Shown here: piece by piece, positions 17,421 to 26,646 of the stretch
Layout: each line of letters begins with the position of its first letter
Numbering within the stretch: position 1 is the stretch's first letter
Source: UBA3478 sp964217345
GTDB taxonomy: Bacteria > Bacteroidota > Bacteroidia > Flavobacteriales > Flavobacteriaceae
Direction: 5' to 3'
Length of the DNA: 64,000 nt
NCBI GenBank assembly: GCA_964217345.1
Contig: CAXPJI010000013.1
Span: 1 to 64,000, forward strand
Notes under the pieces: model-generated
Databases searched by the model: none
Seen by the model: only the letters and a program-made list of their open reading frames with translations
What the model was told of the DNA's origin: nothing
Program-made: the position numbers and the translations under genes

Positions 17421-19049
17421 ATGAGTAATGCTATTTTCCAAGTTCCACTACCCGTTAATGAGCCCGTGCTTAGTTACGCAAAAGGAACTAAAGAAAGAGA
17501 AGAAGTTTTAGCTTCTTACAAAGAACAATATCATAGCCATGCCGATATTCCAATGTATATCGGTAAGGAAGAAATCCGCACCAGTGATCAGAGAGGATTG
17601 TATCCGCCTCATGATCACCAGCACCAAATCGGTTCTTATTATTACGCTGAACCTCAGCATGTAGAGCTGGCAATTAATGAAGCATTATCTGCAAAAGCGA
17701 AATGGTCAGCGCTACCTTGGGAGCAACGCGCATCTATTTTCTTGAAGGCTGCTGATCTCATCGCAGGTCCCTACAGAGCGAGAATCAATGCAGCAACTAT
17801 GTTAGCTCAGTCAAAAACAGTTCACCAAGCTGAAATTGATGCCGCCTGCGAATTTGCTGATTTCCTACGCTTCAATGTATACTTCATGACAGAGATATAC
17901 AATGAGCAACCTGAATCAAGTGAAGGTATTTGGAATCGCCTTGAGTTTAGACCGTTAGAAGGTTTCGTTTACGCGATTAGCCCTTTCAACTTTACAGCAA
18001 TCGCAGGAAATTTACCTGCTGCACCAGCGATGATGGGTAATACTGTCGTTTGGAAACCCAGTGATGCACAAGTGTTTTCAGCAAGAGTAATTGTTGAAAT
18101 CTTCAAAGAAGCTGGGCTCCCTGAGGGTGTAATTAATATGATTACCGGAGACCCTGTAATGGTGACTGACAAAGTTTTATCATCTCCTGATTTTGCAGGG
18201 CTTCACTTTACGGGTTCAACGTTTGTTTTTAAATCACTTTGGAAACAGATTGGATCAAATATAGAAACCTACAAAACTTACCCAAGGATCGTCGGAGAGA
18301 CTGGAGGAAAGGATTTTATCATTGCCCACCCTTCGGCACAAGCAAAACAAGTTGCTACAGCAATTGTCCGAGGAGCTTTTGAATTTCAAGGTCAAAAATG
18401 TAGTGCTGCTTCAAGAGTATATTTACCGCAATCAAAGGCAGAAGAAATCTTAGGATACGTTAAAGCCGATATTGAAACTATAGGCGAGCCAGGAAGTCCT
18501 GAAGATATGAGTCGATTTGTAACTGCCGTGATTCACGAAGGAGCTTTCGATAAACTCGCTGCAGTTATCGATCGTGCTAAGAGCGATTCGAATGCTGAAG
18601 TTTTCGCGGGAGGAGGATATAACAAATCGAAAGGATACTTCATTGAACCTACAGTTATTGTCACTACAGATCCTAAATACACTACGATGGAGACCGAACT
18701 GTTCGGCCCTATAGTTACCGTTTATATTTATCAAGACAAGGATTGGACAAATACCTTAAAACTAGTGGATGAAACCTCAGAATACGCTTTAACAGGAGCC
18801 GTTTTCTCAGAAGATCGATATGCAATGAATGAGGCGATCACCGCGCTTCAAAATGCAGCAGGGAACTTCTATCTAAATGACAAGCCAACTGGAGCCGTTG
18901 TAGGTCAGCAACCCTTCGGAGGAGCTAGAGCATCTGGTACCAATGATAAGGCGGGATCAGTACTGAACCTTACACGTTGGGTATCTCCAAGATTAATTAA
19001 GGAAACCTTCCTTACCCCTACTGATTATAAATATTCCTTCTTAGGATAA
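17421..19049 (+). CDS. pruA: L-glutamate gamma-semialdehyde (1-pyrroline-5-carboxylate) dehydrogenase
   Basis: This 542-aa aldehyde dehydrogenase makes glutamate from proline-derived semialdehyde using NAD+. Catalytic residues are Glu293 (VGETGGKDF) and Cys327 (GQKCSAASR); the NAD loop FTGSTFVF, the SPFNFTA motif and PFGGARASGTNDK near the end match the single-domain P5C dehydrogenase type. I use the ATG at 17421 because an upstream start would pass through the promoter. No proline dehydrogenase is adjacent. The 3' end overlaps convergent rsmG by 9 bp. Confidence 0.95.
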   Translation: MSNAIFQVPLPVNEPVLSYAKGTKEREEVLASYKEQYHSHADIPMYIGKEEIRTSDQRGLYPPHDHQHQIGSYYYAEPQHVELAINEALSAKAKWSALPWEQRASIFLKAADLIAGPYRARINAATMLAQSKTVHQAEIDAACEFADFLRFNVYFMTEIYNEQPESSEGIWNRLEFRPLEGFVYAISPFNFTAIAGNLPAAPAMMGNTVVWKPSDAQVFSARVIVEIFKEAGLPEGVINMITGDPVMVTDKVLSSPDFAGLHFTGSTFVFKSLWKQIGSNIETYKTYPRIVGETGGKDFIIAHPSAQAKQVATAIVRGAFEFQGQKCSAASRVYLPQSKAEEILGYVKADIETIGEPGSPEDMSRFVTAVIHEGAFDKLAAVIDRAKSDSNAEVFAGGGYNKSKGYFIEPTVIVTTDPKYTTMETELFGPIVTVYIYQDKDWTNTLKLVDETSEYALTGAVFSEDRYAMNEAITALQNAAGNFYLNDKPTGAVVGQQPFGGARASGTNDKAGSVLNLTRWVSPRLIKETFLTPTDYKYSFLG

Positions 19050-19670
19050 GGGCAAATAAACGAGACGTTTCGTTTCAAAGAAATCTAACGGTATGCGATC
19101 ATAGAGATCGTATACCGTTATTTTATTTTTAAAGGGAGCTAATTCTTCGGTTAAATCTCCTCCTTTCAGATACAAAATACCATTAGCCCGCTCATGTTTG
19201 TTTTCTGAACTAATTTTTGCTTCAACCCAGTGAACAAAAGTGGGCATTGCAGCTACCGCACGACTCACGATAAAATCAAAAGTTCCAGCTACATTCTCTA
19301 CACGGTCATTAATTGAATTTACATTAGTTAATTGAAGACCTGAAACAACCTCATCTACTACTTTGATTTTTTTACCTATCGAATCAACCACGGTGAAGGA
19401 AACCTCGGGAAAAAGTATTGCTAAGGGAATACCAGGAAATCCGCCCCCAGTGCCTACATCAATAATTCGTGATCCAGGTTTAAACTCTTGAAACAAACCA
19501 ATAGCTAAAGAATGCAATACATGACGCAGATATAACTCTTCAATATCTTTTCGTGATACCACATTGATTTTTTGATTCCAATCCTGGTATAATTCACCCA
19601 ATAATTCAAATCTTTCTTTTTGAATATCAGTTAGTTGAGGGAAATATTGAAGTAGATCTTGTGCTTTCAT
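19041..19670 (-). CDS. rsmG: 16S rRNA (guanine527-N7)-methyltransferase
   Basis: This 209-aa enzyme methylates G527 in the 530 loop of 16S rRNA. It shows the GidB/RsmG signature: WNQKINVVSRKD, LYLRHVLHSL, the SAM loop DVGTGGGFPGIPLAI and the FIVSRAVAAM motif. Length is normal. It converges on pruA with a 9-bp overlap and has a TAnnTTTG element 16 nt before its ATG. It is divergent from the aminotransferase gene. Confidence 0.96.
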   Translation of the reverse strand: MKAQDLLQYFPQLTDIQKERFELLGELYQDWNQKINVVSRKDIEELYLRHVLHSLAIGLFQEFKPGSRIIDVGTGGGFPGIPLAILFPEVSFTVVDSIGKKIKVVDEVVSGLQLTNVNSINDRVENVAGTFDFIVSRAVAAMPTFVHWVEAKISSENKHERANGILYLKGGDLTEELAPFKNKITVYDLYDRIPLDFFETKRLVYLPLS

Positions 19671-19686
19671 AGTAGTCGTTTGAAAG

Positions 19687-19694
19687 CAAAATTA
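19687..19694 (-). promoter_or_regulatory. -7 element for rsmG
   Basis: TAATTTTG on the minus strand matches TAnnTTTG and lies 16 nt before the rsmG ATG. The divergent aminotransferase has a one-mismatch element (TAACATTG, 19699-19706) facing away from it, so the two start regions are very close. Confidence 0.5.
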
Positions 19695-19736
19695 TCACTA
19701 ACATTGCAGTCTGAAAACTGCATAGTAAAGAAAATT

Positions 19737-20927
19737 ATGAATTCACATCCGTCAGAACGCGTCCAAAAAATGGAAATTTCAGCCACTCTAGCAATGGCTG
19801 CAAAAGCAAGAGAATTAAAAAACGAAGGCAAAGATATCATCGGCTTAAGTCTTGGTGAGCCAGACTTCACCATTCCTGAATTCATTAAAGAATCAGCAAA
19901 ACAGGCCATTGACGAAAACTACAACAGCTATTCTCCAGTTGACGGATATGCAGATCTAAAACAGGCCATCGCTTTGAAGTTCAAAAGAGATAACGGTCTG
20001 ACTTATGGCCTAGATCAAATTGTAGTTTCTACAGGGGCAAAACAATCGCTTTACAACGTTGCAATGGCAATTATCAACCCCGGTGATGAAGTTATTTTAC
20101 CTGCTCCTTACTGGGTATCGTATCGAGACATTGTCAAGCTAGCTGACGGAGTACCTGTAGAAGTTAAAACTACTATTGATGCTGACTTTAAAATGACACC
20201 TGAGCAGTTGCGTGCGGCAATTACAGATAAAACACGTATGCTTTGGTTCAGCTCTCCATGTAATCCTAGCGGGTCTTTCTATCACCAATCTGAACTAGAG
20301 GCGCTTGCAGAGGTATTACAGGACCACCCAAATATCATTGTCGTTTCTGACGAAATCTACGAGCATATCAATTTTAGTAAAGAATCACATGCATCGATTG
20401 CATCGATTCCATCGCTTTACGATCGAGTAGTGACTGTTAATGGTGTTTCAAAAGCGTTTGCAATGACCGGTTGGCGTATTGGGTACATCGGTGCCCCAGC
20501 ATGGATTGCAAAGGCTTGTAACAAACTACAAGGTCAAGTAACTAGTGGGGCAAATGCTATTGCCCAAAGAGCAGTTATCACCGCCCTAGAGGCACCTGTA
20601 TCAAAAATTGATTACATGATTGAGGCGTTTCACCAAAGAAGAGATTTAGTCTTAAAACTTTTAGGTTCTATTCCAGGGTTTAAATTGAATGTACCTGAGG
20701 GAGCATTTTACGTTTTCCCTGACATTTCTGAATACTTTGGCAAAACTCTTCGAGGTAAAACTATTAACAACGCTTCTGACTTCTCACTTTACCTATTAGA
20801 GGAGGCTGGTGTTGCTACCGTTACTGGTGAAGCTTTCGGTGATTCGAACTGTATTCGAATTTCTTATGCCGCTTCTGAGGATTCGCTGAAAGAAGCGATT
20901 CATCGTATTTCTGAAGCACTGTCTTAA
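19737..20927 (+). CDS. pyridoxal-phosphate class I aminotransferase (aspartate type)
   Basis: This 396-aa PLP enzyme most likely transfers the amino group between aspartate and 2-oxoglutarate (AspC subgroup I-gamma). Fold-type I motifs are visible: LGEPDFTIPEFI, the cofactor residues Asn176 (NPSG), Asp205 and Tyr208 (DEIYEHI), the Schiff-base Lys239 in GVSKAFAMTGWRIGY, and C-terminal Arg in IRISYAAS. The start is the ATG at 19737; an upstream in-frame ATG would overlap rsmG. Exact substrate range cannot be read from sequence. Confidence 0.9.
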   Translation: MNSHPSERVQKMEISATLAMAAKARELKNEGKDIIGLSLGEPDFTIPEFIKESAKQAIDENYNSYSPVDGYADLKQAIALKFKRDNGLTYGLDQIVVSTGAKQSLYNVAMAIINPGDEVILPAPYWVSYRDIVKLADGVPVEVKTTIDADFKMTPEQLRAAITDKTRMLWFSSPCNPSGSFYHQSELEALAEVLQDHPNIIVVSDEIYEHINFSKESHASIASIPSLYDRVVTVNGVSKAFAMTGWRIGYIGAPAWIAKACNKLQGQVTSGANAIAQRAVITALEAPVSKIDYMIEAFHQRRDLVLKLLGSIPGFKLNVPEGAFYVFPDISEYFGKTLRGKTINNASDFSLYLLEEAGVATVTGEAFGDSNCIRISYAASEDSLKEAIHRISEALS

Positions 20928-20939
20928 AAAGGGTAATCG

Positions 20940-20947
20940 TATCTTTG
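20940..20947 (+). promoter_or_regulatory. -7 element directly before ubiE
   Basis: TATCTTTG ends 6 nt before the ubiE ATG (20954), so transcription would start at about the A of the start codon. The TTG inside it creates a spurious earlier start. Confidence 0.5.
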
Positions 20948-20953
20948 CAGCCT

Positions 20954-21694
20954 ATGAGCTCAGAGAAACATCAGAAAATCGTTCCCTACAAAGAGCGTAG
21001 GGATTCGAAAAAGATACAAGTATCAACCATGTTTGATACCATCTCTAGCGAATATGACAAACTGAACCGAATGATTACTTTCGGTGTTGACTTGTCATGG
21101 CGTAAAAAACTGGTTCATCGTATTGTATCACTAGATCCCGAAACGGTGCTTGACGTCGCCACAGGAACCGGAGACTTAGCTATTGCGATAGCAGCATCAA
21201 GTAAGGCAAAGGTAACTGGCCTAGATATCTCCCCAGGGATGTTAGAAGTGGGTAAACAAAAGATTCAATCTCAGCAGCTGAACCATCAAATAGACATGGT
21301 CATCGGAGATAGTGAAAACCTAAATTATACCGATCAAAGTTTCGATGCAGCTACGGTTGCTTTTGGAGTAAGAAATTTTGAGAATCTCGAGGTCGGCTTA
21401 GCCGAAATTTTTCGAGTTTTAAAACCTGGAGGTACCTTAGCGATACTCGAAACTTCAATGCCAACGAGTCCGATCCTTAAATTATTGTATAAGGTTCACG
21501 GCAGAATCATTCTACCCCTTTTCGGAAAACTCTTTTCAAGAGACCCAAGAGCCTATAAATATCTTTCTGATTCTGCTGAAAAATTCCCGTATAACGAAAG
21601 GCTAACCGAGGTACTTATGCGTGTAGGCTTTTCAAAAGCAAGCTATCATCCACAAACCTTTGGCGCAGCCTGTATCTATTATGCGGAGAAATAG
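20954..21694 (+). CDS. ubiE: demethylmenaquinone C-methyltransferase
   Basis: This 246-aa methyltransferase performs the last step of menaquinone synthesis, methylating demethylmenaquinone. UbiE/MenG signatures are present: MFDTISSEYDKLNRMITFG, DVATGTGDLA for SAM binding, TVAFGVRNFEN and RVLKPGGTL. Menaquinone is the quinone used by most of this phylum and would be the acceptor of the NQR complex encoded nearby. The ATG at 20954 is chosen because an upstream TTG is part of the promoter. Its 3' end overlaps the porT start by 14 bp. Confidence 0.95.
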   Translation: MSSEKHQKIVPYKERRDSKKIQVSTMFDTISSEYDKLNRMITFGVDLSWRKKLVHRIVSLDPETVLDVATGTGDLAIAIAASSKAKVTGLDISPGMLEVGKQKIQSQQLNHQIDMVIGDSENLNYTDQSFDAATVAFGVRNFENLEVGLAEIFRVLKPGGTLAILETSMPTSPILKLLYKVHGRIILPLFGKLFSRDPRAYKYLSDSAEKFPYNERLTEVLMRVGFSKASYHPQTFGAACIYYAEK

Positions 21695-22394
21695 ATTTAT
21701 TCTTATCGTCCTAATCCTTTTCTTTACTACGCTCAGTCATGCACAGAAAAGACACCCTTCTGGCCTTAATTTAAGAGGAGCAGATGAGGAACTTTGGAAT
21801 TTTGGCATAATGCCATATTACCATTCCTTTGGACTGAATTATGAATTGACGGATAATAAATTAAATGAATTCAAAAACAATCTATCTCAAGAATCATTTT
21901 TTGGATTACGTCTTACCTCAGAATACACCCTTACAAAGGCCTTCAATTTGAGATTTGAGCCTGGATTTATTCTAAACAAAACCTTTTATGGATCATTAGA
22001 TTCTGAAACCAACCTTGCTCAAGGAATTTCTGAAATACAAGCACCGATTTTATTTAAATATCAAGGGGATCGAAATGCTAATTTCAATCCCTTCATAATT
22101 TTAGGTTATTCACCAAGTATTAAACTTCTGAGTGGAATTGAAAGAGATGACATAGAATCTTCAACAGGTATGGCGTATAATAAAATTTCTCACTCATTAG
22201 AATTTGGTCTTGGAATCGATTTCTATCTGACCAAGGGTAAATTAGGGATTCATGCTCGAGTATTAAACGAATTGAGCAATTATAAATCAGAAAGTGAAAA
22301 TCCTTTAATCTTGGCAGAAAACATTAAATGGAGAGGGATTATGTTAGGGGTCAGTTTTGAGACGAAAGACGGTTGGAAATTGTATGCAAGATAA
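21681..22394 (+). CDS. porT: PorT-family outer membrane beta-barrel protein (type IX secretion)
   Basis: This 237-aa protein has a signal peptide (FILIVLILFFTTLSHAQ) and then alternating amphipathic strands ending in an aromatic-rich C-terminus, typical of a small outer-membrane barrel. The sequence WNFGIMPYYHSFGLNYEL and the position directly after ubiE match PorT/SprT of the type IX secretion system, which exports gliding adhesins and enzymes. The start lies inside the end of ubiE. The 3' end overlaps the convergent methyltransferase gene by 44 bp. Sequence similarity I can recall is modest, so the call rests partly on gene order. Confidence 0.75.
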   Translation: MRRNRFILIVLILFFTTLSHAQKRHPSGLNLRGADEELWNFGIMPYYHSFGLNYELTDNKLNEFKNNLSQESFFGLRLTSEYTLTKAFNLRFEPGFILNKTFYGSLDSETNLAQGISEIQAPILFKYQGDRNANFNPFIILGYSPSIKLLSGIERDDIESSTGMAYNKISHSLEFGLGIDFYLTKGKLGIHARVLNELSNYKSESENPLILAENIKWRGIMLGVSFETKDGWKLYAR

Positions 22395-23082
22395 CCGCCG
22401 TTGAGATCGCAGCATTCAAACTCTCAGCCTTAGACCCTTCTCCTCTTTCAATAGTGACTTTCGTATCGAGGAGTTTCTCTACGCTACTCGACAGCCCTCT
22501 ACCTTCGTTACCAATTACTAGCACCCCTTTAGAAGGAACATCGTAATTTTTTAAAGGAATACCCTCAAGATCTGCTCCGACAACGGCACGCCCTTGCTGT
22601 TGCAAACAGGCTTCAAGATCGATTGAATGACATTGTATTCTAGCATACGAACCCATTGTAGCCTGAATCACCTTAGGGTGAAACGGATCGACCGTCCCCT
22701 TACCGCAAAGTATGTGTTTGAAGCCAAACCAGTCTGCCGTTCGAATAATCGTTCCCAAATTTCCTGGATCTTGAATCTCATCCAATGCCAACACCCAATC
22801 AGCATCTTGCCAATCTTTGATTTCAGGGAAATTAAAGACCGCTAAAGTGTTTGAAGGAGTGGTAAGTTGTGAGATCTTCTTCATCTCCTTTTCGGTGATT
22901 ACTTCAGCATCAGAAAAAGGAATTGAAGATTGGTCAGACACATATAGTTCTCGCGCAGTTAAACCCTCCTCTAATCCTTCCTTTATTCCTTTGTTTCCCT
23001 CAACAATAAAACATCCCTGATCATGTCGTGTTTTCTTGCGACTAAGTTGATTAATGAAACGTATTTTGGCCTGAGACAGCAT
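22351..23082 (-). CDS. TrmH-family (SpoU) RNA 2'-O-methyltransferase
   Basis: This 243-aa enzyme is predicted to methylate a ribose 2'-OH in rRNA or tRNA. An N-terminal substrate-binding domain (FIVEGNKGIKEGL) is followed by the SPOUT knot core: LDEIQDPGNLGTIIRTADWFG (motif 1, split here as LDEIQDPGNLG and IIRTADWFG), VIGNEGRGLS (motif 2) and SLNAAISTAVILH (motif 3). These are intact, so it should be active. The exact target nucleotide is unknown. It ends inside the 3' end of porT and is divergent from tamL, a conserved neighbourhood in Bacteroidota. Confidence 0.92.
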   Translation of the reverse strand: MLSQAKIRFINQLSRKKTRHDQGCFIVEGNKGIKEGLEEGLTARELYVSDQSSIPFSDAEVITEKEMKKISQLTTPSNTLAVFNFPEIKDWQDADWVLALDEIQDPGNLGTIIRTADWFGFKHILCGKGTVDPFHPKVIQATMGSYARIQCHSIDLEACLQQQGRAVVGADLEGIPLKNYDVPSKGVLVIGNEGRGLSSSVEKLLDTKVTIERGEGSKAESLNAAISTAVILHTISNRLSSQN

Positions 23083-23107
23083 CGTTTATTTAGGCTATTT
23101 TTACACT

Positions 23108-25510
23108 ATGATATCGAACGTATCGAGAATAAGTTCGCAAGCCACAAAGGTAATTGTTATTCTCTTAGTCTTTCTTTTATCTGCCTGTAGCAGTACTAAA
23201 AAGCTTGAACCAGAAACCCTCTGGTTGAAAAAGCAGCGCGTTTATATCAACGGTATTCAATCGAAAGACCCATCAGTAATGAATCAGCTGGTGCAAAAAC
23301 CCAATCAAAGAATATTGGGATTACCCGTAAAACTTATGCTCTACAATTCCTCAGGGCGTAATTCGAATTTTATCAACAACTGGTTAAGGCGTATAGGAGA
23401 ACCACCAGTCATCTACACCGATGAAATTTCAGAGGCCAGTGTCAATCGACTAAAAAACTTCTACAAGAGAAAAGGCTACTTAAATGTAAATGTCAACAGC
23501 GAAATCGAGGTCAATAATAAAGCCACAAAAGCGAAACAATTAATCACTATTGAGACCAAAAAACCTTTTGAAATCGACGAAATTGACATTCAAAGTCCTG
23601 ACGATAGATTTGATTCATTGATTAATAAGAACGAAAGTGTCTTACCCTTAAAAAAGGGAATGATACTCAACCTTGCTAATATCGACGATGATCGACAAGA
23701 GCTAACCTCCCTTTTAAGAAATCAAGGCATCTACGATTTTCAAAAAAGTTTGATTTCCTATGAGATTAGAGGAGACACCACCGCTCAATCAGAGTCGAAA
23801 AAATTAAGGGTTAGAAGAATCATTGATAGCAGTGCAGTTTACAGACCTTTTCAAATTGGTAGAACGAAAGTATTTAGCGAAGGTGCCACTGAAGATGACT
23901 TTACGCTAGCCATTATAGGCGGAATTGAATTCTTTGGTTTTGATGAACTATCCTTTGACCCTAAGGTAGTAGCTAGAAGAATCAGCTATAAACCTGGAGT
24001 AATATATAATGAAAAACTTTTAGCAAACACCGTAGACCTTATCGGTGATCTCAATCACTTTCTTTATCCCAATATCGAACTAGTAGCAGAAAGTGACCAA
24101 ACACTTACCGCTTCCATTTATTTAAGAGATCGAAAGCGATATGCTCTGAATGTCGATTTAGATTTAACGCATTCTAACATTCAACAACTAGGTACAACGC
24201 TTCGATCTTCTATCCTCGCACGTAATGTTTTTGGCTCTCATGAAAACCTGAGCCTTGCACTTAGTGGTAGCATTGGAAATTCCTTACTTCCCAGCGATAA
24301 TCTAACCACTGAATTAGGGGTAGACATCAACCTTAGTGTACCTCGATTATGGATGATTTTGCCAGCAGCGAATCTTGTTTCTGAACAAAAACATCCTCAA
24401 ACTACCTTACAGATCGGAACAAATTTTCAAAAAAACCTAGGACTTGACAGGCAAACATTTAATGCCATTTACCGATTTAATTATCGCACCGATAGAAGAA
24501 GGTATTCTTTCGAATTTCCTAGCGTCACCTATGTAAACCATTTGAATCCAGACAATTTTTTCTCCATTTATCGAAATACCTTTGATCAGCTTAATCTACT
24601 AGCAGATCCCCTCAGGGGAGATAGTGCGTACACCAATTTCTTCAATACAGATCAAGCGATAGAAGAAGCTGAACTCAATGTTCCTGAAGGTGCTAATGCA
24701 TTTATTGAGGCAGCCTTACAAGGATCGCTACCGATCTCTCAGGAAGAAACCTTAGAAGTTCGAAGAATTGAGGAGCGCAGAAACCGCCTCACAGAGAATA
24801 ACTTCATCGTATCCTCAAGTTTCAATTATTCGTTTCAAAACTCAGAAATCAGAAACACTCCCAATTACTCACAGTTTGGTTTGAAATTTGAACTCGCAGG
24901 AGCACTTCTTGATTTTATTGATTCATCCCCTAGTGAATCGATATTTAAAGTTCCCTTTGCTCAATACATTAAAACTGAAATCAACACCATTAAACATTTT
25001 GAATTGAGTGACGATACTCGATTCGCTACCCGTTTCTTTGCCGGTGTCGCAATACCCTTTGGGTCTGGAAACAATGTTCCATTTGTAAGGAGTTATTTTG
25101 CAGGAGGATCAAACGACATCCGATCTTGGAACGCTTACACCTTAGGACCAGGAACAACCAATCAAATCAATGAATTTAACGACGCCAATTTCAAAATCAC
25201 TTGGAGTAACGAATTGCGTTTTGACCTTAGTCAAAGTATTAAAGGAGCACTATTCACAGATATTGGAAACATTTGGAACGTTCTTGACGATACCGAGGTA
25301 GAAGAAGCCATTTTTAAGGGATGGTCTTCTTTCAAAGATGTAGCCGTGGGTGCTGGGGTCGGGCTACGCTATGATTTCGACTATTTCTTGTTTCGGGTAG
25401 ATCTAGGTTGGAAGATTTATAATCCTGCATTTTCGGGAGATAATCGTTGGTTTTATAACCAAACAAACAATCGCCCCATTTTCAATGTCGGAATCAATCA
25501 TCCTTTTTAA
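23108..25510 (+). CDS. tamL: BamA/TamA-family outer membrane lipoprotein (TamL-like)
   Basis: This 800-aa protein is an Omp85-family barrel with a lipoprotein signal (VILLVFLLSACSST, Cys27), the feature that separates Bacteroidota TamL from BamA. N-terminal POTRA-like regions (about residues 40-330) precede a C-terminal 16-strand barrel; the lid-lock type motif appears around GGSNDIRSWNAY, and the protein ends in GINHPF with a terminal Phe. TamL is thought to work with TamB in outer membrane assembly or lipid transport; no tamB follows here, and the next gene is fbaA. Confidence 0.88.
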   Translation: MISNVSRISSQATKVIVILLVFLLSACSSTKKLEPETLWLKKQRVYINGIQSKDPSVMNQLVQKPNQRILGLPVKLMLYNSSGRNSNFINNWLRRIGEPPVIYTDEISEASVNRLKNFYKRKGYLNVNVNSEIEVNNKATKAKQLITIETKKPFEIDEIDIQSPDDRFDSLINKNESVLPLKKGMILNLANIDDDRQELTSLLRNQGIYDFQKSLISYEIRGDTTAQSESKKLRVRRIIDSSAVYRPFQIGRTKVFSEGATEDDFTLAIIGGIEFFGFDELSFDPKVVARRISYKPGVIYNEKLLANTVDLIGDLNHFLYPNIELVAESDQTLTASIYLRDRKRYALNVDLDLTHSNIQQLGTTLRSSILARNVFGSHENLSLALSGSIGNSLLPSDNLTTELGVDINLSVPRLWMILPAANLVSEQKHPQTTLQIGTNFQKNLGLDRQTFNAIYRFNYRTDRRRYSFEFPSVTYVNHLNPDNFFSIYRNTFDQLNLLADPLRGDSAYTNFFNTDQAIEEAELNVPEGANAFIEAALQGSLPISQEETLEVRRIEERRNRLTENNFIVSSSFNYSFQNSEIRNTPNYSQFGLKFELAGALLDFIDSSPSESIFKVPFAQYIKTEINTIKHFELSDDTRFATRFFAGVAIPFGSGNNVPFVRSYFAGGSNDIRSWNAYTLGPGTTNQINEFNDANFKITWSNELRFDLSQSIKGALFTDIGNIWNVLDDTEVEEAIFKGWSSFKDVAVGAGVGLRYDFDYFLFRVDLGWKIYNPAFSGDNRWFYNQTNNRPIFNVGINHPF

Positions 25511-25520
25511 AAGCATTTCT

Positions 25521-25528
25521 TACATTTG
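25521..25528 (+). promoter_or_regulatory. -7 element for fbaA
   Basis: TACATTTG matches TAnnTTTG and lies 29 nt before the fbaA ATG, just after the tamL stop. Confidence 0.5.
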
Positions 25529-25557
25529 TCGACTAACATAATCAAAAAACCAAACGA

Positions 25558-26631
25558 ATGAGTTTATCATCAATCCCTGCAGGGGTAGCCACTGGAGACC
25601 AAGTTCAAGCTATTTTCAAACTGGCTAAAGAAAAGTCTTTCGCCCTACCTGCTGTTAACGTAGTTGGCTCAAACACGATCAACGCCGTTATGGAGACTGC
25701 TGTAGCGTTAAACGCCCCAGTAATTATTCAATTCTCGAACGGAGGAGCACAGTTTAATGCCGGAAAGGGATTATCTAACGAAAACCAAAAGGCTGCAATT
25801 GCAGGAGCTGTAGCTGGAGCAAAACACGTTCATCAACTAGCAGAAGCATACGGTGCTCGAGTAATCTTACACACTGATCACTGTGCTAAAAAGCTACTTC
25901 CTTGGATTGATGGTCTTTTAGATGCTAGTGAAGCATTTTACAAAGAGACGGGCAAATCACTTTTTAGTTCACATATGATCGACTTATCTGAAGAGCCGAT
26001 CGAAGAGAACATCGAAATTTGCAAAGAATATCTGAAAAGAATGTCTGCAATGGACATGACTTTAGAGATCGAACTAGGAGTAACCGGTGGTGAAGAAGAT
26101 GGTGTAGATAATAGTGACGTAGATGTTTCTAAACTATACACTCAGCCAGAAGAGGTCGCTTTCGCTTACGAGGAACTTTCAAAGATTTCACCTCGTTTTA
26201 CAATTGCTGCTGCATTCGGAAACGTGCATGGGGTATACAAGCCAGGAAATGTAAAGCTAACTCCAACAATTCTTAAAGATTCTCAGGCATACATTCAAGA
26301 GGAATATAATATCAGCGAGCATAACCCAATCGATTTTGTTTTCCATGGTGGTTCTGGTTCGTCTGTTGAAGAAATCAGAGAATCGATCGGATACGGTGTA
26401 GTTAAAATGAACATCGACACCGACCTTCAATTCGCTTTCACAGAAGGTATTCGTGACTATATGACTGAAAAAATCGATTACTTAAGAACGCAAATCGGTA
26501 ATCCAGAAGGAGAAGAATCTCCAAATAAAAAGCATTACGACCCAAGAGTTTGGTTACGAAAAGGAGAAGACACTTTCTCTTCTCGTCTGAAAAAAGCGTT
26601 CGAGGATCTGAATAACGTGAATACTCTATAA
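25558..26631 (+). CDS. fbaA: class II fructose-bisphosphate aldolase
   Basis: This 357-aa zinc enzyme splits fructose-1,6-bisphosphate in glycolysis. It is of the long class II-A type: VIIQFSNGGAQF, the zinc histidine motif HTDHCAKK, the catalytic loop ELGVTGGEEDGVDN, GNVHGVYKPG and FHGGSGSS are all present. It has its own promoter element and is followed after 15 bp by accD, with which it may be co-transcribed. Confidence 0.97.
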   Translation: MSLSSIPAGVATGDQVQAIFKLAKEKSFALPAVNVVGSNTINAVMETAVALNAPVIIQFSNGGAQFNAGKGLSNENQKAAIAGAVAGAKHVHQLAEAYGARVILHTDHCAKKLLPWIDGLLDASEAFYKETGKSLFSSHMIDLSEEPIEENIEICKEYLKRMSAMDMTLEIELGVTGGEEDGVDNSDVDVSKLYTQPEEVAFAYEELSKISPRFTIAAAFGNVHGVYKPGNVKLTPTILKDSQAYIQEEYNISEHNPIDFVFHGGSGSSVEEIRESIGYGVVKMNIDTDLQFAFTEGIRDYMTEKIDYLRTQIGNPEGEESPNKKHYDPRVWLRKGEDTFSSRLKKAFEDLNNVNTL

Positions 26632-26646
26632 CAAAAACAACAAACG

